Below are positions 34,811-43,768 of a stretch of DNA of 64,000 nucleotides, piece after piece. A program made the position numbers and the translations under genes. How positions within the stretch are numbered: position 1 is the stretch's first letter; every line of letters starts with the position of its first letter. This DNA is from Murdochiella sp. Marseille-P8839 (lineage in GTDB: Bacteria > Bacillota > Clostridia > Tissierellales > Peptoniphilaceae). The notes under the pieces were generated by a model. It saw only the letters and a program-made list of their open reading frames with translations. It ran no database searches and had not been told where the DNA came from. The DNA is taken from positions 62,001-126,000 of the forward strand of contig JAIKLF010000003.1 in NCBI GenBank assembly GCA_019753405.1, read 5' to 3'.

Positions 34811-35668
34811 TCAGTGGCCCAACGCCGTGTCCGGATCGGCAAAGAAGGCCACGGCCAGCGCGCCCGGACCGGCATGCGTGCCGATGGTTGAACCGATACG
34901 AAAGACCCTCTCTTCCGGAACGGCCAGATCAGGATATTGCCGCATAAATTCCTTCGGATAGCGATCCGTGTAGCCGGTATAGCCGTAAATCACGCTGTCA
35001 CGCTGAATATCTTCTTTTTCGCGCAAAATGTTGGCCAACTCCATCCACCCTTTTTGCTTTCCCCGTGCGCGTTTATACAATTCAAACGTGTTGTTATAGA
35101 TATAGATAATCGCCTTAACGGAAAAGAGATTGGCCATAAAGTTCATCGCCGGCGAAATGCGTCCACCACGCTTCAGGTATTCCAATTGATCCATATAACC
35201 GAAGAGATAAAGATGACGTATTTTCTCCTGGATGGTCTCTACCGCCTCTTCCAGCGTTCTCGCTTCCTCTGCAATCTGTTTTGCCGTGCGCACTAAAAGA
35301 CGCTCCGCCACCGAAATGGTCTCGGAATCAATAACGGCAATCTTTCCGTCATAGTCTTCGGCGATCATCTTTGCTGTCTGATACGTTCCGGAAAGAGAAC
35401 TGCCCATCGTGAGCAGGATGCCATAATCACCGGCATCAACAACGGTCTGAAATGCTTCCATCAGATGCTGTGGAGAAGGCTGACTGCTGACGGGCATGCC
35501 TCCCTGATCGACCAACAGATCATAAAAATCGTCTTTGGTTAAATCGACGCCGTCAAGATAAGCCGTATTCCCAAACGAAACCCCCATGGGAACGAAAAGC
35601 AGGCCTTCTCTCTCCGCCTCTTCCTTTGTATAGTCACTGGCTGAATCGATGATAATTCGGATAGCCAT
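34811..35668 (-). CDS. DegV family fatty-acid-binding protein
   Basis: A 285-residue DegV protein. N-terminal IRIIIDSASDYT, the SSQPSP and GSSLSGTYQTA loops, and the FRIGSTIGTHAGPGALAVAF C terminus are all typical. These proteins bind a fatty acid (FakB-like) and hand it to a fatty-acid kinase. GGAAAGGAA precedes the ATG. Probably co-transcribed with fumC; no functional link is obvious. Confidence 0.93.
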   Translation of the reverse strand: MAIRIIIDSASDYTKEEAEREGLLFVPMGVSFGNTAYLDGVDLTKDDFYDLLVDQGGMPVSSQPSPQHLMEAFQTVVDAGDYGILLTMGSSLSGTYQTAKMIAEDYDGKIAVIDSETISVAERLLVRTAKQIAEEARTLEEAVETIQEKIRHLYLFGYMDQLEYLKRGGRISPAMNFMANLFSVKAIIYIYNNTFELYKRARGKQKGWMELANILREKEDIQRDSVIYGYTGYTDRYPKEFMRQYPDLAVPEERVFRIGSTIGTHAGPGALAVAFFADPDTALGH

Positions 35669-35750
35669 CGGTTTCCTTTCCCTCTCCGCTCGCCTTCTTC
35701 TTGTATACGATACGGAGTTCTTTTCTCGTCCCTATCTGTCCACAATCGAC

Positions 35751-36656
35751 TTACGATTCAGAGGTGACCTTCTTTTCCTTCGTCAAACGCCGGGTGGCAT
35801 AGCTTGCAGCAGAAAGTCCCGCAATTTGGCCGCGTCCACAGGCCACGTTGATTTGATAAGGCGTACCGACCAGGTCTCCTGCCGCAAAGATGCCGGGAAG
35901 ATTGGTGGCCATGTCTTGATCCACCGCAACGTGTCTTCCCTTTAGCGCTATCCCCGGCACGAGTGCATCTGCCGCACGCGCATCCCGCAACAAGAAAAAG
36001 CCTTCCGCCTCCAAAATTTCGTCTTCCAACCGCAACGCACGGGCACGATCATCACCTAATATTTCCAGCGGTTTTTTCCGTGTTTCCCGAATCCCCTCCA
36101 TAAGAGGGTAGTCCCTGCCGGTGCGATTCACAAACACCGTTGAGGACGCCAGCTCGGCGATAAAGTTCGCCTCGGTTGCCGCTTCTTCATTGTAACCAAC
36201 AACGACCACCGGACGTCCCTTGTACAATGCGGCATCACACGTTGCACAGTAGCCTACGCCTTTGCCCAGAAAAGTTTCTTCTCCGGGAAGCAGCGGGCCA
36301 AAATTCACCCCCGTTGCGAGTACCACGCTTCTTGCCCGCACAATTTCATTTTCAGCCAACAAAAGGCCGATGGCTTCCCCCATGTCATAGATCATTTGCA
36401 CATTCTCTTTTCGAAGGACAATGGAAGGATAGTGCTGAATGTGCATAAAAAATTTTTCCAACAGGGTTTCTCCGGATTCACCCGGCAACCCCAAATAATT
36501 CTCAATGGACTCCGTCTGTAAAAGACGTTCGCTGCGGGAAGAGCCGAAGAGCACGACCGATTTTTGTCGAACGGCGGCATTGAGGGCCGCGGAAAGTCCG
36601 GCGGGGCCGCTTCCTACCACGGCGACATCGTAAAGCGTCTGATCGTTAGTTTTCAT
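35751..36656 (-). CDS. Thioredoxin reductase-like flavoprotein, probably ferredoxin-type
   Basis: A 301-residue two-domain flavoprotein. The FAD motif VVGSGPAGLSAA, redox CATC in GVGYCATCDAALY (about residues 136-139), and the C-terminal GIFAAGDLVG are present. The second nucleotide-binding region reads VVVVGYNEEAATEA and lacks the GGGxSA and HRRxxFR motifs used for NADPH. This matches clostridial ferredoxin-dependent flavin thioredoxin reductases better than standard TrxB. It overlaps trxA by 11 bp and has a poor ribosome binding site, so translation is probably coupled. Confidence 0.85.
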   Translation of the reverse strand: MKTNDQTLYDVAVVGSGPAGLSAALNAAVRQKSVVLFGSSRSERLLQTESIENYLGLPGESGETLLEKFFMHIQHYPSIVLRKENVQMIYDMGEAIGLLLAENEIVRARSVVLATGVNFGPLLPGEETFLGKGVGYCATCDAALYKGRPVVVVGYNEEAATEANFIAELASSTVFVNRTGRDYPLMEGIRETRKKPLEILGDDRARALRLEDEILEAEGFFLLRDARAADALVPGIALKGRHVAVDQDMATNLPGIFAAGDLVGTPYQINVACGRGQIAGLSAASYATRRLTKEKKVTSES

Positions 36657-36954
36657 AGTAGGATAATTTGTCCAGAATCGTCTGCTTCGGCGTCAGACCG
36701 ACCAGTTGTTCCTTCTTTTCGCCGTCCTTAAAAACGATCATCGTCGGAACGCCGGAAACCCGATATTCCATGGCTAAGGGGCCTTCCTCATCCACATCCA
36801 CCGAATAAATCGTGTGTCCCTCTGCGCTCAACTCTTCCAGAACGGGTGCCAGCATCTGGCATGGGCCGCACCATGTCGCGGAAAAATCCACCAGGCATAT
36901 GCCCTTCCCCCCTAAAACAAGCGTGCGAAATTCTTGCGTATCAATCTTTTTCAT
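36646..36954 (-). CDS. trxA: Thioredoxin
   Basis: A 102-residue thioredoxin with the active site WCGPC (FSATWCGPCQML) and the cis-Pro loop SGVPTMIVF. The ATG at 36954 is chosen because GAAAGGAG precedes it; the frame is open 15 codons further. It overlaps the reductase downstream and the DUF1622 gene upstream (14 bp), giving a compact three-gene unit. It is a candidate electron donor for NrdA. Confidence 0.95.
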   Translation of the reverse strand: MKKIDTQEFRTLVLGGKGICLVDFSATWCGPCQMLAPVLEELSAEGHTIYSVDVDEEGPLAMEYRVSGVPTMIVFKDGEKKEQLVGLTPKQTILDKLSYYEN

Positions 36955-37279
36955 TTGTTTCTTCTCCTTTCTTTCCCGTACGACGACGCTGCAATACATA
37001 GCTGAGAAATACCCGCAAAACGATGAGTAAAGTCAACATCAGCATATCGTTTAAATCGAAAGCGATCATCGTTTTCAACACTTCCGCAGCCATAAGAAAT
37101 TCCAACGCCGCCGCAACACCATCCGGCAAGGTATCATGATCATGAAATCGATGAATGTTGCCACGATCGACCACAATCATTTCATAGAGACAATGTAATA
37201 GCGACAGGACAATCACTAAATAAGCCAATACTTCTACACCGAAAACCGTGTAGTTAAGCAAATGATGAAACCATTCCAT
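36941..37279 (-). CDS. DUF1622 family membrane protein
   Basis: A 112-residue protein with three membrane segments (about 13-32, 54-70 and 75-96). The C-terminal FLMAAEVLKTMIAFDLNDML and LIVLRVFLSYVLQRR pattern matches DUF1622. Function is unknown. Its end overlaps trxA, so it is translated with the thioredoxin system. Confidence 0.8.
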   Translation of the reverse strand: MEWFHHLLNYTVFGVEVLAYLVIVLSLLHCLYEMIVVDRGNIHRFHDHDTLPDGVAAALEFLMAAEVLKTMIAFDLNDMLMLTLLIVLRVFLSYVLQRRRTGKKGEETNEKD

Positions 37280-37357
37280 TGCATCTCCTTTCCTCGTTGC
37301 ACGAGCCCTTATACCAATGGTTGCACGGATTTTTCATGCTCCTCTTGAGACCGTTCT

Positions 37358-38047
37358 TTATTCTCTTTCTTGATACGATGATGAATACCCCAGCAGAACG
37401 CTTTTCAATTGCTCCGGTGTGGCAATAAAGGACTTTGCCGTTGTCGTTTTGCGCAATTCCTCTTCCGAACGAAAACCGTAAGAAAGTAAAAGCATATCTA
37501 ACCCGGCTGCCTGTGCCAGCTTCCAGTCGACTTCACTGTCCCCGACATATAGAACGTCCGACACTTGTTTTCCACCTTCCTTAAGCATCGCATACACGCC
37601 TTCCGGATCGGGCTTTCTTGCGGTATCCTCACGATATCCCCGAATTTTGTCTACTCGCGCCCCAAAAAAATGGTGCACTACTTCTTTTGCGATAGCATCC
37701 GGTTTGTTGGAATAGACCCACACCTGTTTTTTTTGAACCTTTAAGGCATCCAGCAACGTTTCGGTTCCGGGATAGGGCGTCGTTCCTTCGATGGGGTGCG
37801 ACAAATAGTCCGCATTATAGGCGTCCAGAAAGGCTTGAATCTGTTCGTCCGACCATCCATTCCCCCCACTTTCTGCCACTGCATGCTCCACCAGATAGCG
37901 CGAACTGTTTCCGACGAGCTGACGTACACGCTCCAGCGTAATCGTGTGCAGACCGAATCGCTCCAACGTACGATTCATTGTCGCCGTAATGGAAGGCAAC
38001 GTATAGAGAAGTGTGCCGTCTAAATCAAAAAGAATGACTGATTTCAC
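37358..38047 (-). CDS. HAD family phosphatase (phosphoglycolate phosphatase-like)
   Basis: A 229-residue HAD-IA hydrolase. Motif I is FDLDGTLLYT, motif II is VYSNK, motif III is RKPDPEGV, and motif IV is VYVGDSEVDW-like (LYVGDSEVDWKLA). An alpha-helical cap lies between. The start codon is GTG with GGGAGG 6 bases upstream. The substrate is not fixed; Gph-type activity is the usual assignment. Confidence 0.9.
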   Translation of the reverse strand: MKSVILFDLDGTLLYTLPSITATMNRTLERFGLHTITLERVRQLVGNSSRYLVEHAVAESGGNGWSDEQIQAFLDAYNADYLSHPIEGTTPYPGTETLLDALKVQKKQVWVYSNKPDAIAKEVVHHFFGARVDKIRGYREDTARKPDPEGVYAMLKEGGKQVSDVLYVGDSEVDWKLAQAAGLDMLLLSYGFRSEEELRKTTTAKSFIATPEQLKSVLLGYSSSYQERE

Positions 38048-38188
38048 GCTTTTCCTCCCGCTTCATTTTCTTCTATTCTCTCAATATTATACTGAATATA
38101 CAACAAATTAGAATGTGCGAAAATGTGTTAAAATGAGGAAAAATAAAGGCGGATACGCTTTTCACTTAGTAGGGTTCAGGAGGAACAA

Positions 38189-39643
38189 ATGAAACGCTCG
38201 GAAGAAAACTTGTCCATGCTTTTCGACTTTTATGAAATGACCATGGCCAATGGCTATTTTGAACGCGGGTTGCAGGATACCGTCGGTTACTTTGATCTAT
38301 TTTACCGTGTAAATCCGGATCAGGCCGGCTTTGCCATCTTTTCCGGCCTGGAGTCCGTGATCGAGTATCTACGTGATCTGCATTTCAGCGAGGAAGATAT
38401 TGCTTTTTTGCGCAGCAAAAAGATCTTTAATGACGCCTTCCTGGCGTATTTAAAGGATATGCGTTTTTCCTGTGATGTTTGGAGTGTTCCGGACGGCAGC
38501 GTCGTATTTCCCAATGAACCGCTTGTTACCGTACGCGGGCCCATGATACAGACGAGCTTGATTGAAACCATGCTGCTATTGCTCGTCAATCATCAGTCGC
38601 TCATCGCAACAAAAGCCAGTCGCATTGTACGTGCCGCAAAAGGGCGGCCTGTCATGGAGTTTGGTTCCCGCCGCGCACAAGGCCCGGATGCCGCGACGCT
38701 CGGCGCACGCGCCGCGTATATCGGCGGCTGTGTCGGTACGGCCAATACGCTATCCGACCAGCGCTTCGGCGTTCCCGCTCTCGGCACCATGGCGCATTCG
38801 TGGGTTCAGCTTTTTCCTTCGGAATATGAAGCCTTCAAAGCCTATGCGGAGACCTACCCCACCAATGCCACGCTCCTGGTCGATACCTATGATACGCTTT
38901 CCAGCGGTGTTCCCAATGCCATTCGTGTTTTTGATGAAGTGCTCAAGCCAAAGGGAATTTCCGGCGGCATCCGTTTGGATTCCGGCGATATCGCCTATCT
39001 CAGCAAGAAGGCGCGCATCATGCTGGATGAAGCGGGTTATCCGGAGGCCAAAATCGTTGCATCCAACGCCCTGGATGAGTATCGTATTGAGGATATTTTA
39101 GCCCAAGGAGCTAAAATTGACAGCTTCGGTGTCGGTGAAAATCTCATCACCGCACAGTCCTCTCCGGTCTTTGGCGGCGTCTATAAGTTAGTCGGCATGG
39201 AACAGGACGGGGTGTTTGAACCGCGTATTAAAATTTCCGAAAACGTAGAAAAAATCACCACTCCGGGATTCAAAACCTTCCATCGTCTCTATGACAAAAC
39301 CACCGGCAAAGCGCTTGCTGACGTTATCACGATGAAAGAAGAGAAGATTGACGATCAGTCGCCTTACGAGCTCTTCCATCCGGTCTATACCTGGAAGCGT
39401 ATGCGCTTAGAAAACTTTGTAGCACGTGAAATGAGAGAACGCATTTTTTCCGACGGCACATTGGTCTATGACTTGCCGTCACTTAAGGATCGCCGTGACT
39501 ACTGTGCAAAAGAGCTCGATACGCTTTGGGAAGAATATAAGCGCTTTGATAATCCCCATGAATACAAAGTCGATCTTTCGCTGGCGGTCTGGGATATGAA
39601 ACACGACCTTCTCGCGCGTACACAACAGCACATTCGTCCGTAG
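38189..39643 (+). CDS. pncB: Nicotinate phosphoribosyltransferase
   Basis: A 484-residue enzyme of the NAD salvage pathway (nicotinate plus PRPP to nicotinate mononucleotide). The N-terminal LLFDFYEMTMANGYF, the MEFGSRRAQGPDAA phosphoribosyl region, LLVDTYDTLSSGVPNAI and GIRLDSGDIAYLS are diagnostic. AGGAGG precedes the ATG. It is a single gene between convergent partners; pta ends beyond a shared terminator. Confidence 0.95.
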   Translation: MKRSEENLSMLFDFYEMTMANGYFERGLQDTVGYFDLFYRVNPDQAGFAIFSGLESVIEYLRDLHFSEEDIAFLRSKKIFNDAFLAYLKDMRFSCDVWSVPDGSVVFPNEPLVTVRGPMIQTSLIETMLLLLVNHQSLIATKASRIVRAAKGRPVMEFGSRRAQGPDAATLGARAAYIGGCVGTANTLSDQRFGVPALGTMAHSWVQLFPSEYEAFKAYAETYPTNATLLVDTYDTLSSGVPNAIRVFDEVLKPKGISGGIRLDSGDIAYLSKKARIMLDEAGYPEAKIVASNALDEYRIEDILAQGAKIDSFGVGENLITAQSSPVFGGVYKLVGMEQDGVFEPRIKISENVEKITTPGFKTFHRLYDKTTGKALADVITMKEEKIDDQSPYELFHPVYTWKRMRLENFVAREMRERIFSDGTLVYDLPSLKDRRDYCAKELDTLWEEYKRFDNPHEYKVDLSLAVWDMKHDLLARTQQHIRP

Positions 39644-39681
39644 AAACAAGCTGTCATCGTTCATCGATCACCCATTTAGAC

Positions 39682-39726
39682 AAAAAGAGAGACACCTGCT
39701 GAAACAGGCGTCTCTCTTTTCTTTTG
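39682..39726. terminator. Bidirectional terminator, pncB / pta
   Basis: AGAGAGACACCTG pairs with CAGGCGTCTCTCT across a short loop, with A-run on the left and TTTTCTTTTG on the right. Confidence 0.9.
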
Positions 39727-39739
39727 TTTGTATTAGTGA

Positions 39740-40717
39740 TCAGCTCATCGCTTGGTAAGCCGTGATAATACCGATTTCGTATGCATCCTGCTCGGAGCAG
39801 CCGCGCGAAAGGTCGTTGACCGGACGAGCCATACCTTGCAGCAACGGGCCGAGAGCGGTATAGTTGCCCAAACGCTGAGCAATCTTGTAGCCGATGTTGC
39901 CTGATTGCAGATCCGGGAAAATAAAGACACGCGCTTTTCCGGCGACCGGGGAGCCCGGTGCCTTCTTCTTTGCGACGACTTCATTCCAAGCTGCATCCAG
40001 TTGCATCTCACCATCGACATTCAAGTTCGGATAATTCTTTTTGGCAATCTTGGTGGCATTTGCCATTTTCTCCTGCTCCGGCGAGCTGGCAGAGCCGTAG
40101 GTTGAGAAGGAAAGCATCGCCACGTTCGGCTCAATCTTAAAAATTTCCGCCGTCTGCGCCGTTTGATACGCAATATCCGCCAATTGTTCTTCCGACGGCG
40201 AAATATTGACCGCGGAATCCGCAAACAGCAGACGTTCCTTTTCATCCGGAGAAATCATGATAAAGCAGCCACTGACCAGCTTTGCATCCGGTTTAGTTTT
40301 GATAATCTGTAGTGCCGGACGAATGGTATCGCCGGTTGGACCGTCCGCGCCGGAAACAAGGCCATCCGCCTCGCCCATATACACTAACATGGTGCCGAAA
40401 TAGTTGCGGTCTTTGAGCATCTTATGCGCTTTCGTCTCGTCGATCTTTCCTTTACGACGCTCCAACAGTTTTGCCAGCATTTCGTCATAGCGATCGTAGT
40501 GGAGGTAGTCGATGAAATCCACGCCTTCTAAGGAAACTCCTTCTTCCTTCGCCAATTCTTCCACCTCGTCCCGCAATCCCAGCAGAATGGGATGAATGAT
40601 GCCGTCCTTCGCATGGCGAACTGCCGCACGTAGAATGCGTGCGTCTGTTCCTTCCGGATAGACGATGCGAATGTTTTTTCCTCTTATCGCTTTTGTTGCT
40701 TCTTGAACAATGCTCAT
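39740..40717 (-). CDS. pta: Phosphate acetyltransferase
   Basis: A 325-residue phosphotransacetylase (acetyl-CoA plus phosphate to acetyl phosphate). IRIVYPEGTDARILRAA, SGADGPTGDTIRPALQI, SGCFIM and GKARVFIFPDLQSGNIGYK are family motifs. It has only the catalytic domain, so it is the short form. AAAAGGAGAG precedes the ATG. No acetate kinase gene is visible next to it. It lies 89 bp downstream of the DUF4446 gene. Confidence 0.96.
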   Translation of the reverse strand: MSIVQEATKAIRGKNIRIVYPEGTDARILRAAVRHAKDGIIHPILLGLRDEVEELAKEEGVSLEGVDFIDYLHYDRYDEMLAKLLERRKGKIDETKAHKMLKDRNYFGTMLVYMGEADGLVSGADGPTGDTIRPALQIIKTKPDAKLVSGCFIMISPDEKERLLFADSAVNISPSEEQLADIAYQTAQTAEIFKIEPNVAMLSFSTYGSASSPEQEKMANATKIAKKNYPNLNVDGEMQLDAAWNEVVAKKKAPGSPVAGKARVFIFPDLQSGNIGYKIAQRLGNYTALGPLLQGMARPVNDLSRGCSEQDAYEIGIITAYQAMS

Positions 40718-40806
40718 AACCTCTCCTTTTTGTTCTTCCCGGCGGCTTGATTCACTCACGCGAAACACCCGCCATTCATTCTGTCCCTATTTACCCTAAC
40801 AAAGGT

Positions 40807-41946
40807 TTAACGCTTCATCGCTTCACTGAGCGCATATTCCTCTTCAGGCGAAAGTTTCTGTACCGGTTCACCGGAGCGAATTTCTTTTGCAAAGGTGTTG
40901 GTGTTTTCGCGAGAATAAATGGTCGTTAAGATCAGACCATTTCGATATTCATCCAGAAGAACCGCCGTAAAGCTGCTCTCTCCGGCCACATCCTCAAAGG
41001 CGTTGTAGCGATACAAGTAAATCTTTTGAATGGCCATTGCCAACTGCTCACGCAGCCGCAAGGACTCGCTTTTCACCTTCTCCGTCGTCTCTTTCTGGAA
41101 ATTCGACACCCGGTCATTGGTCTCTTTTTGCAATACATCCACCCGTCGATGAAGCTCTTTTCCCATTGCCTCTGTCTGTGCTTTGGTATTCTGTTCCAGC
41201 GTTTTTAACCACTTCTCCGTCTCTGCACGGCCCGCAGCAAAGTTTTCCTGTGTCTTTTGTTCCATGCTCTGGAATCGATTTTGGGTAATAGTTTGCAATC
41301 CGCCGATGCGTTCCACAAGGCCATTCTCCAGCTGTTGAAAACGCGCGAGCGCATCATTCTCTACGTGGTCTAAACGGCTGGCTGTCTCTTCTTTTTGTTT
41401 TGCCGCATCCTTTTCCAAACTATCAAAGCGGACAAAAGCATCTTCTTCATTTTTTCGGACCTGGCGAACGATGGATTGCGAGAACTCATTAAGCTGTGCG
41501 CGAAGAGCGGCCGATTCCCGATTAACGGTTTCGGCACTTCCTTTCTCAACCGCCGTCATACGAGCGTTGACTTCGGTATCGATGCGGTTAAGGTTTTGCA
41601 TGACATTTGCCGTACTCTGACGCATTTCATCCGTAATTTGTCGTGATATGGTGGCAAAGCGTTCATCCACATGCGCCGTTTGATCCGTATCCGTACGCGC
41701 TATCCATTGTTCAACGTGATAGAGTTTTTGTTCCGTTTTTGCTCGTTCTTCTTTAAATCCATTCAATTCATCGGAAAAGTTGAGGAGAAGCTCTTCCAAA
41801 TTGATGTCCGAGTGGCCGCGAAGCAACATATCGTAACGGCGACGCATACGATTGAGTTTATTGTTCATGTTGCCGGCAATGTAAAAGCAGCCGATCATCA
41901 GGATAAAGACCAAAACCAGGAGGATCGGCATAAGAATAGTGGGCAT
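40807..41946 (-). CDS. DUF4446 family protein with long coiled-coil insertion
   Basis: A 379-residue protein. TM1 is residues 4-24. Residues 33-60 (RYDMLLRGHSDINLEELLLN) and the C-terminal 75 residues (IQKIYLYRYNAFEDVAGESS, then FTAVLLDEYRNGLILTTIYS) are the two halves of DUF4446, which normally total about 150-180 residues. Between them lie about 220 residues of heptad-like coiled coil (QRVSSME-type repeats, many Arg/Glu/Gln). The ATG at 41946 follows AAAGGA. It is directly downstream of parB, a position common for DUF4446 genes in Bacillota. Function unknown; a role tied to chromosome or envelope organisation is inference. Confidence 0.85.
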   Translation of the reverse strand: MPTILMPILLVLVFILMIGCFYIAGNMNNKLNRMRRRYDMLLRGHSDINLEELLLNFSDELNGFKEERAKTEQKLYHVEQWIARTDTDQTAHVDERFATISRQITDEMRQSTANVMQNLNRIDTEVNARMTAVEKGSAETVNRESAALRAQLNEFSQSIVRQVRKNEEDAFVRFDSLEKDAAKQKEETASRLDHVENDALARFQQLENGLVERIGGLQTITQNRFQSMEQKTQENFAAGRAETEKWLKTLEQNTKAQTEAMGKELHRRVDVLQKETNDRVSNFQKETTEKVKSESLRLREQLAMAIQKIYLYRYNAFEDVAGESSFTAVLLDEYRNGLILTTIYSRENTNTFAKEIRSGEPVQKLSPEEEYALSEAMKR

Positions 41947-41957
41947 AGTCGTTCCTT

Positions 41958-42968
41958 TCAATGTTGATCCGGCACATCAAGCCGTTCCAACAGTCGATTT
42001 AACTCTTCTTCATTATAGCAGGCAATCTGTACACTCCAGCCTTTTCGGCGAGAAATCACCGCTACATTTGTTTCCAAGGCTTCCGAAAAGCGGCGTTCCA
42101 CATCGGCCAAAAACGCATCGGTTGTTTTTGGCTTCTTGCGACGATTTTCGACTTCCTTTACACTCGCTCGCCCTTCGGTGAGAAGTTTAAGATAGGCGGC
42201 ACGCTTTTTCAGATCTTTTTCCGCCAGCAAGGTGCGCGCCTGCGAGGAAGTCAGTCTGCCTTCCCGCAAGGCTTCAAGGGAAGCATCATCCAATCGCAGC
42301 AAACGAACAGCATTCGCAATATAGGGGCGTGACTTTCCCAATGCGTCGGCCAGTTCCTGCTGGGTCATGTTTCGCTCTTCCATAATGTGCTGATAAGCTA
42401 CGGCTTCTTCTACCGGGTTCAAATCCTGTCGTTGCACATTTTCTACAACCGAAAGCAGCATCTGCTCTTCGGGATGATCGGCACGCAGAACAACCGGCAC
42501 TTCGGTCAGTCCTGCATCTTTCGCCGCGCGATAGCGCCTTTCACCGGCAATAATCCGATACGGTGCATGACCCGGAGCCGTATATTTTTCCACTACAATC
42601 GGCTGAAGAACGCCATACGTACGAATCGATTCGGACAGTTCCGCCATGGATTGTGCATTAAAGGTTTTTCTCGGCTGATCCGGATTCGGTTCAATCTGGT
42701 CAAGTGCCAGATGCTGAATGGAGCGCAATACCGTTTCTGCCGTCGTATGCTTCTCTTCTTTGTTCGTTGTTGTGTGCTTCGTTTCCTTTTTCGGCGTGAC
42801 AGGCTTTTTCGTCGACGCGGTCTTCTTCTTTGTCGATTTCTCCGCATTCGCGGTCGTTCTTCCCGAATTTCCGGTCGTTTTCTCGTCCTCTACCGCCGCT
42901 TTTTTCTCCTCTGTTCCCGTTGGAATCAACGCGCCCAGTCCCCTGCCCAAGCCTCTTTTTCGTGCCAT
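41958..42968 (-). CDS. parB: Chromosome partitioning protein ParB (Spo0J)
   Basis: A 336-residue CTP-dependent parS-binding clamp. The Lys/Thr-rich extension (about residues 20-78) is longer than in B. subtilis Spo0J. The NTPase motif includes IIAGERRYRAAK, the helix-turn-helix is MTQQELADALGKSRPYIANA, and a C-terminal dimerisation region follows. The ATG at 42968 with AAGGAG 5 bases upstream is preferred; a GTG at 42974 overlapping the parA stop is the alternative. parS sites lie at 45.0-45.2 kb. Confidence 0.95.
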   Translation of the reverse strand: MARKRGLGRGLGALIPTGTEEKKAAVEDEKTTGNSGRTTANAEKSTKKKTASTKKPVTPKKETKHTTTNKEEKHTTAETVLRSIQHLALDQIEPNPDQPRKTFNAQSMAELSESIRTYGVLQPIVVEKYTAPGHAPYRIIAGERRYRAAKDAGLTEVPVVLRADHPEEQMLLSVVENVQRQDLNPVEEAVAYQHIMEERNMTQQELADALGKSRPYIANAVRLLRLDDASLEALREGRLTSSQARTLLAEKDLKKRAAYLKLLTEGRASVKEVENRRKKPKTTDAFLADVERRFSEALETNVAVISRRKGWSVQIACYNEEELNRLLERLDVPDQH

Positions 42969-42970
42969 GG

Positions 42971-43768
42971 TCACTCCTTATCTTCCGCATGATCTTTTCC
43001 ATGCTTTTTCTTGATTTCTTTCGCCAATTTGATATACGCCTGTGCACCTTTGGAATACTTATCGTACGTTACTGCACTCTCTCCGAAAGAAGGCGCCTCC
43101 GCCAAACGCACATTGCGCGGAATCTCCGTCTCAAAGACTTTTCCTTCAAAGTAACGGTTCACCTCGGCACGAACATCTTGTGCTAAATTGGTTCGTGCAT
43201 CATACATCGTTAACAGTACCCCTTCCACTTCCAATTCGGGGTTCAGACTTTCGCGCACAAGAGACAGCGTTTTTACCAGTTGGCTGACCCCTTCCAGTGC
43301 ATAGAATTCCGTCTGAATCGGAATGAGTACCGAATCCGAAGCAACTAATGCGTTCATGCTGAGCATGCCCAATGACGGCGGACAATCAATGAGAATGTAG
43401 TCAAATTGCGCAGCAACCGGTTTAAGCACGTTTTTCAACCGTTGATGCGCATCTGCCATAGTTGCGGATTCAATCTCAAAGCCGGTAAGATCCGCCGTGG
43501 ACGGTACCACTTTCAGTGTCTCCTTACGAACAGACTGCCACGCTTCGTTCAGCGCAGACTCCTGTAACATAACCGAATAGATATCTGGATGATCCGTATT
43601 CTTCTCGATACCGAATCCGGATGTCGTGTTTCCCTGCGGATCTAAGTCAATCACCAACACGTTTTTCTTGAATAGGCCGGTAAGTGCCAACGCCGCAGCA
43701 AGGTTGACCACGGTAGTTGTCTTGCCTACACCGCCCTTCTGATTATAAATACTGATTATTCTTCCCAT
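42971..43768 (-). CDS. parA: Chromosome partitioning ATPase ParA (Soj)
   Basis: A 265-residue Walker-type ATPase. The deviant P-loop is YNQKGGVGKTTTV (about residues 8-20), the switch region is VIDLDPQGNTTSGFG and the Walker B is YILIDCPPSLG. It partners ParB in origin segregation and can regulate DnaA in B. subtilis. AAGGG precedes the ATG. It overlaps cinA by 13 bp and almost touches parB. Confidence 0.96.
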   Translation of the reverse strand: MGRIISIYNQKGGVGKTTTVVNLAAALALTGLFKKNVLVIDLDPQGNTTSGFGIEKNTDHPDIYSVMLQESALNEAWQSVRKETLKVVPSTADLTGFEIESATMADAHQRLKNVLKPVAAQFDYILIDCPPSLGMLSMNALVASDSVLIPIQTEFYALEGVSQLVKTLSLVRESLNPELEVEGVLLTMYDARTNLAQDVRAEVNRYFEGKVFETEIPRNVRLAEAPSFGESAVTYDKYSKGAQAYIKLAKEIKKKHGKDHAEDKE

